Position numbers and translations under genes: made by a program | Part shown: positions 8,934-17,397 of the stretch, in pieces | Position numbering within the stretch: position 1 is the stretch's first letter | How the letters are laid out: each line of letters opens with the position of its first letter | IMG/VR virus record: IMGVR_UViG_3300028394_000121 | Location: 1 to 44,907 of that record | Strand: one strand, 5' to 3' | Origin: a virus | Length of the DNA: 44,907 nt | Notes under the pieces: model-generated | The model's input: only the letters and a program-made list of their open reading frames with translations | What the model was told of the DNA's origin: nothing | Database searches by the model: none

Positions 8934-10955
8934 CTATCGATATATTCCCTTGTAAATATCATCGTTTGCTCCAGAAGTGAACCATTCTGGCCCACGATAC
9001 ATATCTCCTGAATTCTTGGTCATATTTCTGGCATTTCCTCCTACCACATCATATGTTAGGGGTTGAAAAATTCTCTGCATTTGTCTAGCTATCATATTAG
9101 CTATTATTAAAGAACTATATCTATCTTTTCTAAGTCTACCCTTTTTCCCATTTGGCATCTTTATCTCTGGAGTATCCCACCTATCTCTTGAATTTGCGGA
9201 TGAACTAGTTTGACTCATTACAATAGTTGTTAATTCATTTTTTAGCTCTTCTATCTCTAGAACACATTCGCTAAGACTGTCGTAGACTCGATTTAAATCA
9301 GTGGACATGATATCTTTACCTTCTCTATCCAAAGCTAGACCCAGAGTGAGATTATCGAATCTTGGAAACAATAAAATTTTATCCTCTAGATCTTTTCTTA
9401 GTCCGTGATTAGCTTGGGCCGTCCATTCTGCTTTAGCAAACTGTACAAGCTCCAATATATGTAAACCAGCTTGGTCATCAGTTTCTTTTCTCTTATTTTC
9501 CTCTATGATCGGCCATATAAGATTTTCCCCATTTTCTAATCTTGATGGATCATGTAGAGCCTCTTCAATAGCTACTCCTCCACCCTGAGCATCCATTCCT
9601 AATCTTGCTGGAGGAAATACCTTCATTAAATTTCTTATTTTTCTAGCACAGAATCCATAAAAATCATGCTCATTAACCAGGCCTATCTTTTGTCTATCTT
9701 TAAAATTATTCCTATTTGTTGTCCAGCAATATACTAACCTGTGATGGTTATCATGAATTTCTAAAATGACTATACTAAAATTATCTTGTTCTGAAGCTGG
9801 ATCTATCCCATAAATATATTTACAACTTAAATTACCCTGAGTAACAGCATCAAAACTAATTTCTTTCCCACCTACAGATATTGGAGTTGAATCATTCGTA
9901 ACACAACTCTCTATTAAAGATCTTTTAAAGAATCCAGCACTATCATTAATAAAACATGCAGCATACTCCATATTATAAATAGCAGTATGAATAGTAACCT
10001 TCGCCCTAGATACTTGTCTATCATCCATAAATCCCTTTGGTATTAATTCATAGGGGATTCTTATTATAGAATAATCTTGCCAATTAAAGTTTGGAGGAAC
10101 TTCGCCCTGAAATATATCTTCTAATATCCTAACATTACCCTGACTCTCTATTATAGCTTTATATCTTTTCCAATAGGCTGCAAAATGCTTAAACCCATAA
10201 TCTGCTGTTCCTGAGATAATAGCTTGATTACCCATTCTAGTATTAAGAGCTTCTAATTCATCGTTCCACAAGCCTTTGTCTCTCATGGCCTTTTTCTTAG
10301 CTTGTTCTTTTACGTTCTGAATTGGACTCGCACTAACAGCAGCAAATCCAGATACAACAGTTTCATATATATCTGAGCTAATGGATGCAAATTCATCCGC
10401 TATAATAATGTGCGCTCGAAGTCCTCTGATCTTACTACCATCACCAAGAGGAATAGCTATAGCCCAACTATCGCCCAATCTCATCGTACATCTATCAACA
10501 TCTCTTCTTGGTCCATCACTATTTCCAGTAAATATACTTCTGAGAATAGAGCTATTTCTCCAAATAGTTTCCATGTATTCAAAAATAATTTTACTCTGTC
10601 TAAAACCTGATCCAACGATAACTATTTTAGTGCCCGGGCTAAATAAACACTTTAACACAGAATACAGAGCTAAAAGAAAACTCTTTCCCCAACCTCTGCT
10701 TGCTATATACATAGGGAATGGTCTTATCCAAAACTCTTGCAATATTGCTACTTGCATAGGATGTAACTCTATGTCAAATAGCAGTTTGCAAGTTGACCCT
10801 ACGTATTTAGGATCTCTTAATATTCTAAGAAGATGTAGATCTGGATTTTCTATGTCTTTTTCTATTCGATTGATCATTATGTTTCGATCAATCTGAATTA
10901 ACGATGTATCTCCAAGATCTAACCAAGCACTATCAAACTCATTGTTACGAGACAT
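8934..10955 (-). CDS. terL: Terminase large subunit
   Basis: A 673-residue packaging motor. The ATPase domain has HPMQVAILQEF (adenine-binding region, ~65-75), Walker A-like SRGWGKSF (86-93) and Walker B IIIADE (183-188) followed by FAS. The C-terminal RNase H-type nuclease has YGIDPAS (first catalytic Asp, about residue 390), LGMDAQGGG (second) and a late acidic segment near DSLSECVLE. It would cut concatemers and pump DNA through the portal. Its start overlaps the previous gene by 11 bases. The combination of motifs, length and adjacent portal makes this one of the safest calls. Confidence 0.93.
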   Translation of the reverse strand: MSRNNEFDSAWLDLGDTSLIQIDRNIMINRIEKDIENPDLHLLRILRDPKYVGSTCKLLFDIELHPMQVAILQEFWIRPFPMYIASRGWGKSFLLALYSVLKCLFSPGTKIVIVGSGFRQSKIIFEYMETIWRNSSILRSIFTGNSDGPRRDVDRCTMRLGDSWAIAIPLGDGSKIRGLRAHIIIADEFASISSDIYETVVSGFAAVSASPIQNVKEQAKKKAMRDKGLWNDELEALNTRMGNQAIISGTADYGFKHFAAYWKRYKAIIESQGNVRILEDIFQGEVPPNFNWQDYSIIRIPYELIPKGFMDDRQVSRAKVTIHTAIYNMEYAACFINDSAGFFKRSLIESCVTNDSTPISVGGKEISFDAVTQGNLSCKYIYGIDPASEQDNFSIVILEIHDNHHRLVYCWTTNRNNFKDRQKIGLVNEHDFYGFCARKIRNLMKVFPPARLGMDAQGGGVAIEEALHDPSRLENGENLIWPIIEENKRKETDDQAGLHILELVQFAKAEWTAQANHGLRKDLEDKILLFPRFDNLTLGLALDREGKDIMSTDLNRVYDSLSECVLEIEELKNELTTIVMSQTSSSANSRDRWDTPEIKMPNGKKGRLRKDRYSSLIIANMIARQMQRIFQPLTYDVVGGNARNMTKNSGDMYRGPEWFTSGANDDIYKGIYR

Positions 10956-11523
10956 TCATCAGTGCTTCTGTCTTTTTAACAGATTGAGATATGGCCCTAT
11001 TAACCATCATCTTTGCTACTGTTTCAATAAACGGAAGATTTCTCTTGGAGCTTTCATCTTTCAACCATTCCAAGATAGTGCTCATATTATTCTTGCACCA
11101 TTCTGGTCCTTGCTCATTCATCTGTAGAGCATGTCTTCGACAGCTACATGTTGAACTACTCTTAATCCCAAGAGTACTAATCATATTAGTTAAAATAGTT
11201 CCTGGGCCTGTTGGATCTTCCTCAAGAGTTTTAGGATATAAAGCCCTTAATGTTTTACCAATATCTTCTCCTAGATATGATCTAAGTCTTCCCTCAATAT
11301 ATTCTTGAGTATAATCTCCAATACCAACATACTCATCTGAACCTATAATAGTCATACCATGAGGAATGCCTTGTATATTAACAGATACTGTTTGACGTAA
11401 TGGACTATCACTGTATGTTGGATCTAGTACTCCGTCAAAAACAATTGTCTCTGGCTGTACTATCTTATCATTGTGATCAGTGTATGGAGGTGGCGTAACA
11501 GATACTTTTCCTTGAATAAACAT
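10945..11523 (-). CDS. Unknown protein with C-terminal Cys motif
   Basis: A 192-residue protein with no function I can name. The N-terminal half is beta-like (SVTPPPYTDHNDKIV, SVNIQGIPHGMTIIG). The C-terminal half has CSCRRHALQMNEQGPEWC followed by an amphipathic helix (STILEWLKDES) and a helix ending AISQSVKK. The CxC...MNxxG..WC pattern is one I have seen in phage proteins near terminases; it may bind metal. It sits between the ERCC4 nuclease and the large terminase and overlaps the latter by 11 bases, so a packaging-associated role is possible. Confidence 0.5.
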   Translation of the reverse strand: MFIQGKVSVTPPPYTDHNDKIVQPETIVFDGVLDPTYSDSPLRQTVSVNIQGIPHGMTIIGSDEYVGIGDYTQEYIEGRLRSYLGEDIGKTLRALYPKTLEEDPTGPGTILTNMISTLGIKSSSTCSCRRHALQMNEQGPEWCKNNMSTILEWLKDESSKRNLPFIETVAKMMVNRAISQSVKKTEALMNVS

Positions 11524-11536
11524 ATGTAATATCTCC

Positions 11537-12010
11537 CTATTTAGCTTCTTTTGTTAAATGATAAATTTTCTTTAAAATAATTTCCGCAACTTTTTCCGCA
11601 TCGCTAGGACTACCACAAAACATAACTTTTATATTATGTTCAAGTTCCCAATCTAAAACATGCTTCATTATAAAAGCAGGACTTATTTTTACTTTGTCCC
11701 ACAATCTTTTTGGCAGGTCTGACCCAATAGGATAACTCAAAATATCTTTTATACTAAACTCTAAAAGCAAAAAAGCATGTTTATGTTGAGCTAATCTTGA
11801 TATCGCATCTTTAAATCTTGGTTCAATAATATTATTAGCTATTTCAGTAACACTCTTTTTTCTTTCTATCGCCAAAATAGTCTCTAGTCCCTCAATACTA
11901 TAGTCACCAGCATCTAATTTATGGTGCGATGTTGTATAGTTATCAAAAGTCCAAGGCTGTTGTTCTCTAGTATCTACTATAATAGTAAAATCATCGTATT
12001 CTTTTGTCAT
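11537..12010 (-). CDS. ERCC4-domain (XPF-type) nuclease
   Basis: A 157-residue single-domain nuclease. It has the full family signature: DTREQQPW (13-20), LDAGDYSI (32-39) and ERKKS (49-53), corresponding to the GDx(n)ERKx(3)D-type active site of XPF/Mus81 and related phage resolvases. Proteins of this kind cut branched or flap DNA. The start overlaps the HNH gene by four bases. In this position it may resolve branched replication intermediates before packaging, or assist recombination; that role is inferred. Confidence 0.85.
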   Translation of the reverse strand: MTKEYDDFTIIVDTREQQPWTFDNYTTSHHKLDAGDYSIEGLETILAIERKKSVTEIANNIIEPRFKDAISRLAQHKHAFLLLEFSIKDILSYPIGSDLPKRLWDKVKISPAFIMKHVLDWELEHNIKVMFCGSPSDAEKVAEIILKKIYHLTKEAK

Positions 12011-12279
12011 GGTGGAAATGCTTTATTTTGGAGTATTTTTATAAAAACGGCCTCATAAATATTCTCTATTCCTGATATCATCTTATGATGATTTTTGCAT
12101 AAAGTAATACCATTATTAACTTCAAATCTTAATCCCGGAAAATCCGCCCATGTTCTTATGTGATGAGCATTTAGTTTCTTTTTAACATTACATCCCAACC
12201 ATTGGCAAGTATGGTTATCTCTTTTATACACCAGTTTTCGCCACTTTTTGTATTGTGGATCATTAAAGTCTCTAGACAT
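12007..12279 (-). CDS. HNH endonuclease
   Basis: A 90-residue HNH nuclease: Cys25 and Cys30, AHHIRTWAD with His39/His40, Asn55/Asn56, then LCKNHHKM with Cys61 and His64/His65, so both metal-binding Cys pairs and the HNH triad are present. Small HNH proteins beside terminase genes are known to help terminase-dependent DNA cleavage in several phages (HK97 gp74 type). It overlaps the upstream gmd by eight bases and the ERCC4 gene by four, which argues for co-translation rather than a recent insertion. Confidence 0.85.
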   Translation of the reverse strand: MSRDFNDPQYKKWRKLVYKRDNHTCQWLGCNVKKKLNAHHIRTWADFPGLRFEVNNGITLCKNHHKMISGIENIYEAVFIKILQNKAFPP

Positions 12280-13348
12280 AAAGACACCTATTATCAGAGT
12301 CCACCATTTCTATTACTAGTTGATCAAATGAAATATCCGGGGTCCAATTCATCTTTGATCTGGCTTTGCTCGAATCTCCCCTTAAATATTCAACCTCTGC
12401 GGGTCTGAATAATAGGGGGTCTATAATCATATATTGTTTATAATCTAACTGGACATGATTAAAAGAGGTTGTTAAAAAATCCTGAACCGATTTTGTTACT
12501 CCTGTAGAAATTACATAGTCTTCTGGAGTGTCCTGTTGTAATATCATCCACATAGCCTTTATATAATCTTTAGCATGTCCCCAGTCTCTTTGTGCAGAGA
12601 TATTGCCTAGTTTAAGCTTGGGGAATTTATTTTCTTCATCTGTCGACCAAACATCTACTAAATATAGGTTATCTTCTGACGATACTGTTTTATCTGTACG
12701 GATCGCATGTTTCTCGCACCATGATAGGTATTCTCCGATCCATTTTGTTATTTTTCTGGTGACAAAATTTTCACCTCTTCTGGGAGACTCATGATTAAAC
12801 AATATGCCGCAAGAACCAAAGATACCATATCCGTCTCTATAGATTCTTGTCATATCGTGAGATGCTAATTTTGATATTCCATAGGGGCTTTGTGGTGAAA
12901 ACTGAGTATTCTCATCTTGATATTTAGAACCGTCAGCAGAATCCACATCGTAGTTATACCCAAACATCTCGCTTGTACTAGCTTGGTAAAATCTTGTTGC
13001 AGGAGAAAATACTCTGATGCCCTCTAAAATATTAATGACCCCGATAGTATTAACATGTACAGTAGTAATCGGTTGATTAAATGAAGTTGCAACATGACTC
13101 TGAGCAGCAAGATTATAAAATTCATCTGGCTTAGTATCTTTAATTATATTATTAATGGAACTAGGATCTGTTAAGTCAAATTCAAGCAATTTGAACTGGG
13201 CGTTATTTAAAAGATGATTAATTCTAGATAAATTATAATTACTCGTTCGTCTATAAAGCCCAAAGACCCTATAATCATGATCTAATAAAAACTCTGCGAG
13301 ATATGACCCGTCTTGGCCAGAGACCCCTGTTATGACTGCTGTTTTCAT
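12272..13348 (-). CDS. gmd: GDP-mannose 4,6-dehydratase
   Basis: A 358-residue extended short-chain dehydrogenase. TGVSGQDGSYLAE (7-19) is the NAD(P)-binding glycine motif with the Gmd-specific GQDG. NLAAQSHV (79-86), STSEMFG (124-130) and YGISK (156-160, catalytic Tyr/Lys) follow, then NHESPRRGENFVTRKI, which is diagnostic for Gmd. It converts GDP-D-mannose to GDP-4-keto-6-deoxy-D-mannose. It lies inside the packaging operon, between small terminase and HNH genes; its pathway partner Fcl is on the other strand at 15.4 kb. Length and motifs indicate an intact enzyme. Confidence 0.93.
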   Translation of the reverse strand: MKTAVITGVSGQDGSYLAEFLLDHDYRVFGLYRRTSNYNLSRINHLLNNAQFKLLEFDLTDPSSINNIIKDTKPDEFYNLAAQSHVATSFNQPITTVHVNTIGVINILEGIRVFSPATRFYQASTSEMFGYNYDVDSADGSKYQDENTQFSPQSPYGISKLASHDMTRIYRDGYGIFGSCGILFNHESPRRGENFVTRKITKWIGEYLSWCEKHAIRTDKTVSSEDNLYLVDVWSTDEENKFPKLKLGNISAQRDWGHAKDYIKAMWMILQQDTPEDYVISTGVTKSVQDFLTTSFNHVQLDYKQYMIIDPLLFRPAEVEYLRGDSSKARSKMNWTPDISFDQLVIEMVDSDNRCLYV

Positions 13349-14184
13349 AATTTTTCTTCCGTATTTTGAACTACTGTGTCTGGTGTTAAAAATGGGCGAT
13401 CTAAAGTATTATCTTGATAAGTATGATACTCACTAAGTTTATCTAAACTTTTTTTTGTTGCCATATTTATAATTTCCATCTCTCTACCTTCTCGTTCTCT
13501 TGTTTCTTCATCTTCCAACATTCTTATTAATCCGACCCAACTGCTCTTACCATCCTCGATCCTTTTAATTCTTTGTTCTCTTGTTGCTTTTAGATCCTTG
13601 CTTATTTTTTGCTGTTCATTTAAAAGCTTCGTATATTCATTTGTATAACTAGCTATACTATTTCTAGCAAATCCCAATTGTGTTTCTAGTTGCATCAGTT
13701 TGCTATAGTCTTTTGTATCATCTGATTTATTAGACTCTTTGTCAACTGCTTTTTGAAGTTTTTCTGTTTCTGATAGGTGCCGTTTTCTTTCTTTCATGCT
13801 TCTATTTATAAGAATATCTATAGTTATAAATTGTTTTATTTGAAGTTCTTCTGCTGGTAAAACATCTTCTCTAAACTGCTTAATTAATCCTATCCAAGTA
13901 TTTATAAAATAAGTAAGTTCTCCTGACTCATCATCAAACTGTCTTTCAATTTCTCCCCAAAATGTTTTTCCATATAATTTATGTTTTAAAAAATCGTCAC
14001 TAGTAACATCTTCTTTGGAAGATACTAAATTATTTTCTTTAATATATCTTTCTATAGGAGCAGTTCCCCTATTAAGATAATTAGCTATTTCCACTACTGA
14101 TAAAGTTGTTACTTTTTCCCCTATAAATTTTTCTTCTTCTAAACTTAGCTGTCCTCTTTTTTTGGGGGGAGTTGTTTTGTCCAT
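13345..14184 (-). CDS. Probable terminase small subunit
   Basis: A 279-residue, highly charged, helical protein. The N-terminus has a helix-turn-helix-like segment (LSVVEIANYLNRGTAPIERYIKEN, about 28-52). The middle and C-terminus are long helices with coiled-coil character (LMQLETQLGFARNSIASY onward). This HTH plus oligomerisation architecture, together with its place three to four genes ahead of the large terminase, is what is expected of a DNA-recognising small terminase. GGAGG lies seven bases before the ATG, so the 40-base overlap with the sigma-like gene is real. Sequence similarity alone would not prove the call. Confidence 0.5.
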   Translation of the reverse strand: MDKTTPPKKRGQLSLEEEKFIGEKVTTLSVVEIANYLNRGTAPIERYIKENNLVSSKEDVTSDDFLKHKLYGKTFWGEIERQFDDESGELTYFINTWIGLIKQFREDVLPAEELQIKQFITIDILINRSMKERKRHLSETEKLQKAVDKESNKSDDTKDYSKLMQLETQLGFARNSIASYTNEYTKLLNEQQKISKDLKATREQRIKRIEDGKSSWVGLIRMLEDEETREREGREMEIINMATKKSLDKLSEYHTYQDNTLDRPFLTPDTVVQNTEEKL

Positions 14185-14903
14185 TTTTGTTCCTCCATTA
14201 TTTTTGAGATATGAGCTTGAAGACGAGATAGTTCTTGTTTTTGTATTTTTGTCCCGTGTTTTAATTTAAGATAAGATTCTCTGTATTCTTGTTGAATATA
14301 TTGATCCAAAAAATCTATGATTTCTTTATTTTCAGTTGTTTTTACAGTATCCTTAGTTTTGTCAGCATGAAATCCATCATCAATAATATTAGAGGGTTGG
14401 ATAATATTCTTCTTAGCATCATTTCTTTTGCTCCAAGAAGCATATGGTTGACAGTCATCTTTGTTTAAAAACTTGCTACATTGATTGGAGGAATTTTTAT
14501 AAGCTTTGTCAAATAGGGGACAAGTAAGACATGGCTTGTCTGGTCTTTGAAAATTATTTCTTTTATAATTAAATAGCCTATTCCTAACATGAGTCCATAA
14601 GAAATTTTCCAGCGGTCTGCTGTTGTCGTATTTTTCAAGTCCCTCTATTGCAAAAATAGCAGCTTGTTGTTTCATATCATCAAAATTGTGATATGCAAAT
14701 CTAAACTTGTATGCTAATCTTTTGCTTATATTATCTAGTACTCTTAAAAAATCTTTTTCATCAACCCCTTTTGGCAATTGGTTTTCTTTGGGTTTTATTT
14801 TGGGTTTTGCTTTGGGTTTTGTTTTGAGTTTTTCCTTGGGTTTTTTAAGAATCTTTAATTTGGGGGTTTTCTTCTTTGGTGTCTTGCTGGGTTTTTTGTT
14901 CAT
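14145..14903 (-). CDS. Sigma-70-family-like factor with Cys cluster
   Basis: A 252-residue protein. Residues 1-45 are a Lys/Pro low-complexity tail. Residues 50-120 resemble sigma region 2: a helix (FLRVLDNISKRLAYKFRF), FDDMKQQAAIFAIEGLEKYD (region 2.2-like) and a LENFLWTHVRNRLFNYKR (2.3/2.4-like) segment. Cys125, Cys128, Cys142 and Cys151 follow and may bind zinc. A clear region 4 is not seen; the C-terminus is helical. It is the second gene of the late operon, so it could direct host RNA polymerase to late promoters. Sigma identity is likely; target promoters are unknown. Confidence 0.65.
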   Translation of the reverse strand: MNKKPSKTPKKKTPKLKILKKPKEKLKTKPKAKPKIKPKENQLPKGVDEKDFLRVLDNISKRLAYKFRFAYHNFDDMKQQAAIFAIEGLEKYDNSRPLENFLWTHVRNRLFNYKRNNFQRPDKPCLTCPLFDKAYKNSSNQCSKFLNKDDCQPYASWSKRNDAKKNIIQPSNIIDDGFHADKTKDTVKTTENKEIIDFLDQYIQQEYRESYLKLKHGTKIQKQELSRLQAHISKIMEEQKWTKQLPPKKEDS

Positions 14904-15033
14904 TTAATAGGCATGAAATGCTTTGTCCTGTTGGAAGATCAAGGTCTTTTAAAACTTCTGAATCTAGTATTTCAGATGCTCGGACCGATAATACTGAATC
15001 TATAAGATTGTTATCAAAGTTATCTGGTGACAT
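14845..15033 (-). CDS. Small acidic protein, first gene of late operon
   Basis: A 62-residue protein (MSPDNFDNNLIDSVLS...). I chose the ATG at 15033 because AAGGAG sits five bases upstream (15039-15044); an upstream ATG at 15060 would lie at the very start of the transcript. It overlaps the sigma-like gene by 59 bases. The helical N-terminal half and polar tail show no family. It could regulate the sigma-like factor (anti-sigma role), but only the adjacency suggests this. Confidence 0.5.
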   Translation of the reverse strand: MSPDNFDNNLIDSVLSVRASEILDSEVLKDLDLPTGQSISCLLNEQKTQQDTKEENPQIKDS

Positions 15034-15068
15034 TTTTTCTCCTTGCTGTAAACTCGCCAAGTAATAGT

Positions 15069-15097
15069 ATAGTATGACGTAACCAATAGTTTGTCAA
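15069..15097 (-). promoter_or_regulatory. Promoter of the late (structural) operon
   Basis: On the minus strand, TTGACA (15092-15097), a 17-base spacer and TACTAT (15069-15074) form a near-consensus sigma-70 promoter. Transcription would start near 15062, about 30 bases before the first late gene. It lies in the divergent intergenic region facing the plus-strand operon, so it is the obvious point for a switch between the two directions. Confidence 0.7.
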
Positions 15098-15125
15098 TAC
15101 TAATAACACCAAAGGGGCTTTATAA

Positions 15126-15356
15126 ATGGGAAATTATAAAAAGTGGACAGATGTGGAAATTGATTATATTAAGCAACACCACAACACAGTTGCTGACGAG
15201 GATCTTGCTCAAAAGCTAAGTCAGTTGTCTTCTCAGTCTGTTACAACAGCTATGATTAGGCGACAAAGACGAAAGTTAAGGCTAAGTAAGCCACGGGGTA
15301 GGCCTCGCAAGACTAAGCAGGTAGTTTTGGGGGCTGTACAGAAAGAAAAGGAATAA
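15126..15356 (+). CDS. Small DNA-binding protein (SANT/HTH-like with AT-hook-like tail)
   Basis: A 76-residue basic protein. WTDVEIDYIKQHH followed by DEDLAQKLSQLSSQSVTTAMIRRQRRKL resembles a SANT/Myb-like or homeodomain-like three-helix domain. The tail KPRGRPRKTK contains the GRP core of an AT-hook. AAAGGGG nine bases before the ATG is the ribosome site. It is the first plus-strand gene at the divergent junction with the late promoter, so it is a candidate regulator of that promoter (inference). Confidence 0.6.
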   Translation: MGNYKKWTDVEIDYIKQHHNTVADEDLAQKLSQLSSQSVTTAMIRRQRRKLRLSKPRGRPRKTKQVVLGAVQKEKE

Positions 15357-15367
15357 GGGCCTAATAG

Positions 15368-16309
15368 ATGAAAATATTAGTAACTGGGGGATCTGGGTTT
15401 TTGGGGAAATCTGTTATAGGGGCATTATATAATAGTTGTTTTAAATATGATGATGTTTTTATATGTAGAAAAAAGGATTTTGACCTTACTAATAATGATG
15501 ATGTTAAAAGATTATACTCTACCTATCAACCTAATGCTGTTATTCATTTAGCAGCAGAGGTTGGTGGGATAGGGGCAAATATGGCCAATCCCGGAAGATT
15601 TTTCTATGCTAATATGTCTATGGGAATTAATATGGTCGAAAACGCCCGTATATTTAATCTGGAGAAATTTATTTTTGTTGGTACAGTTTGTTCGTATCCA
15701 AAATTTTGTAAGGCTCCTTTCCTTGAAGAATCTATATGGGACGGATATCCAGAAGAAACTAATGCTCCTTATGGAATAGCTAAAAAAAGTATTATGGTAA
15801 TGCTTCAGTCTTATAATAAACAGTATGGGTTAAAATCTTGTGTTATCTTGCCAACTAATATGTATGGGCCTAATGATAACTTTAAAGATGAAAGTAGTCA
15901 TGTTATTCCAAGTTTGATAAAAAAGTTTGTGGGGGCAAAATTAAATAATGAGGAATCTGTAACTTGTTGGGGAAGTGGACAAGCTACTAGGGAGTTTTTA
16001 TATGTGGGGGATTGTGCAAGGGGAATAGTTAGTGGGTTAAAATTAATAGATGAGCCGGTTCCTATTAATATGGGTGGGGGAGTTGAAATTAGTATGTGGG
16101 ATTTGGCCTATAAAATTAAAGATAGTGTTGGATATGGGGGATCTATCTTGTGGGATAAGTCTAAGCCTGATGGTCAACCAAGACGGTTATTAAATATTGA
16201 TAGGGCAAAAAAATTATTAGGGTGGGAAAGCTTGGTGAATTTTGATGAGGGTTTAAAAGAGACGGTGGAATGGTATGAACAAACTTTAAAAGGGGAAAAT
16301 AATGGTTGA
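15368..16309 (+). CDS. fcl: GDP-L-fucose synthase
   Basis: A 313-residue extended SDR enzyme. TGGSGFLGKS (6-15) binds NADP(H); HLAAEVGGI (60-68) is the Fcl-specific segment; GTVCSYP (105-111) carries the active-site Cys108; YGIAKK (135-140) gives Tyr135 and Lys139; LPTNMYGPNDNF follows. It epimerises and reduces the Gmd product to GDP-L-fucose. It lies 11 bases after the small DNA-binding gene and overlaps the SpeD-like gene by eight bases. Length is normal for the family and all key residues are present. Confidence 0.92.
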   Translation: MKILVTGGSGFLGKSVIGALYNSCFKYDDVFICRKKDFDLTNNDDVKRLYSTYQPNAVIHLAAEVGGIGANMANPGRFFYANMSMGINMVENARIFNLEKFIFVGTVCSYPKFCKAPFLEESIWDGYPEETNAPYGIAKKSIMVMLQSYNKQYGLKSCVILPTNMYGPNDNFKDESSHVIPSLIKKFVGAKLNNEESVTCWGSGQATREFLYVGDCARGIVSGLKLIDEPVPINMGGGVEISMWDLAYKIKDSVGYGGSILWDKSKPDGQPRRLLNIDRAKKLLGWESLVNFDEGLKETVEWYEQTLKGENNG

Positions 16310-16706
16310 AAATATTAAGAAGAGACCTTTCGGTTATAGTTATTTTTTAGATATGTATGATTGTGAGGATACTACAGCAGATGATATGGAATTGGTTTAT
16401 AGATTTTTAGAAAGATTAGTTGATGAGATTGGAATGACTCGAATGACTCCTCCTATTGTTATTCATGGGCCAACTGATCATGGTAGGGAAATTTATGCAG
16501 ATAAGTGGGGGGTTAGTGGGTGGGTAGGATTAATAGAGAGTGGAATTCAAATTCATGCTATAGAGGCAAAACATTTTATTAGTCTAGATGTCTATTCGTG
16601 TGCTGAATTTAAACCAGAGGTTGTATTAGATTTTGCTAAGAAAACTTTTGGGTTCAAGAAGCATGAGGCTCACTTCTTAGAGAGAGGAATTGATTATCAT
16701 GAGTGA
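16302..16706 (+). CDS. SpeD-like pyruvoyl decarboxylase (AdoMet decarboxylase family)
   Basis: A 134-residue SpeD/SpeH-type protein. The self-cleavage site is retained as Glu79-Ser80 in GLIESGIQIH; the processing His85 and the catalytic Cys100 (DVYSC) align with Ser63, His68 and Cys83 of bacterial AdoMet decarboxylases. So an active pyruvoyl enzyme is plausible. The usual SESH is changed to IESG, so the substrate may differ from AdoMet; phage SpeD homologues acting on other substrates such as arginine or ornithine have been reported. It is translationally coupled to fcl upstream and thyX downstream. No spermidine synthase is visible in the window. Confidence 0.8.
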   Translation: MVENIKKRPFGYSYFLDMYDCEDTTADDMELVYRFLERLVDEIGMTRMTPPIVIHGPTDHGREIYADKWGVSGWVGLIESGIQIHAIEAKHFISLDVYSCAEFKPEVVLDFAKKTFGFKKHEAHFLERGIDYHE

Positions 16707-17397
16707 TGGTAGTGATAATATGTCTCCTATAATGATGAAACCTGAAGTAAAACTTATTAGTGTTACTCCTGATGCAGAAAAGCATATGGCTTATTGTGCT
16801 CGGGTTAGCAATCCTAATAATCAGGAGAATGATAATTTTTCTGGATTACTAAAGTATTGTATTGATCACCAACATTGGAGTATTTTTGAACAGGCTTTTC
16901 TTACTGTTGAGATTAATACTAGTCGGGGGATTGCTGCTCAAATATTGAGACATAGATCATTTACATTTCAAGAGTTCTCACAGCGTTATGCTGATAGTTC
17001 TCTTTTGGGTGAGATTCCTCTTCCAGAGCTTCGTAGACAAGACACAAAGAATAGGCAAAATTCTACAGATGATCTTGATCCAGATCTTGCTGGTCAACTA
17101 TATTCTGAGATGCAAAATCATTTTAAGGCTTGTCAGGATTTGTACAAAAGACTTTTAGATGCTGGGGTAGCAAAAGAGTGTGCGAGATTTGTTCTTCCTC
17201 TTGCTACTCCTACAAGACTCTATATGACGGGTTCTGTAAGGTCTTGGATTCATTATATAGGGCTTCGCTCAGGTCACGGAACACAAAAAGAACATAAGCA
17301 TATTGCTGAACTTATTCGTAATATCTTTACTTGTGAGTTTCCCGTAATAGCTAAAGCGCTTTATGGGTGGGAGATTAAATATTTGTGGGACAAATGA
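16699..17397 (+). CDS. thyX: Flavin-dependent thymidylate synthase
   Basis: A 232-residue ThyX. The signature RHRSFTFQEFSQRY (84-97) is the family RHRx7S-type motif, in the variant common in phages. RVSNPNNQEN (35-44), HWSIFEQA (59-66), and GSVRSWIHYIGLR plus HGTQKEHKHI near the C-terminus complete the FAD/dUMP site. It methylates dUMP to dTMP using methylene-tetrahydrofolate and FAD. The start is the ATG at 16699, overlapping the SpeD-like stop. The last 25 bases lie in a 43-base direct repeat that recurs at 18388-18430. Confidence 0.95.
   Translation: MSDGSDNMSPIMMKPEVKLISVTPDAEKHMAYCARVSNPNNQENDNFSGLLKYCIDHQHWSIFEQAFLTVEINTSRGIAAQILRHRSFTFQEFSQRYADSSLLGEIPLPELRRQDTKNRQNSTDDLDPDLAGQLYSEMQNHFKACQDLYKRLLDAGVAKECARFVLPLATPTRLYMTGSVRSWIHYIGLRSGHGTQKEHKHIAELIRNIFTCEFPVIAKALYGWEIKYLWDK

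Noticed and set aside
10381-10896. Long plus-strand ORF within terL
   Set aside because: Antisense of the terminase ATPase domain; no start signals or family resemblance.
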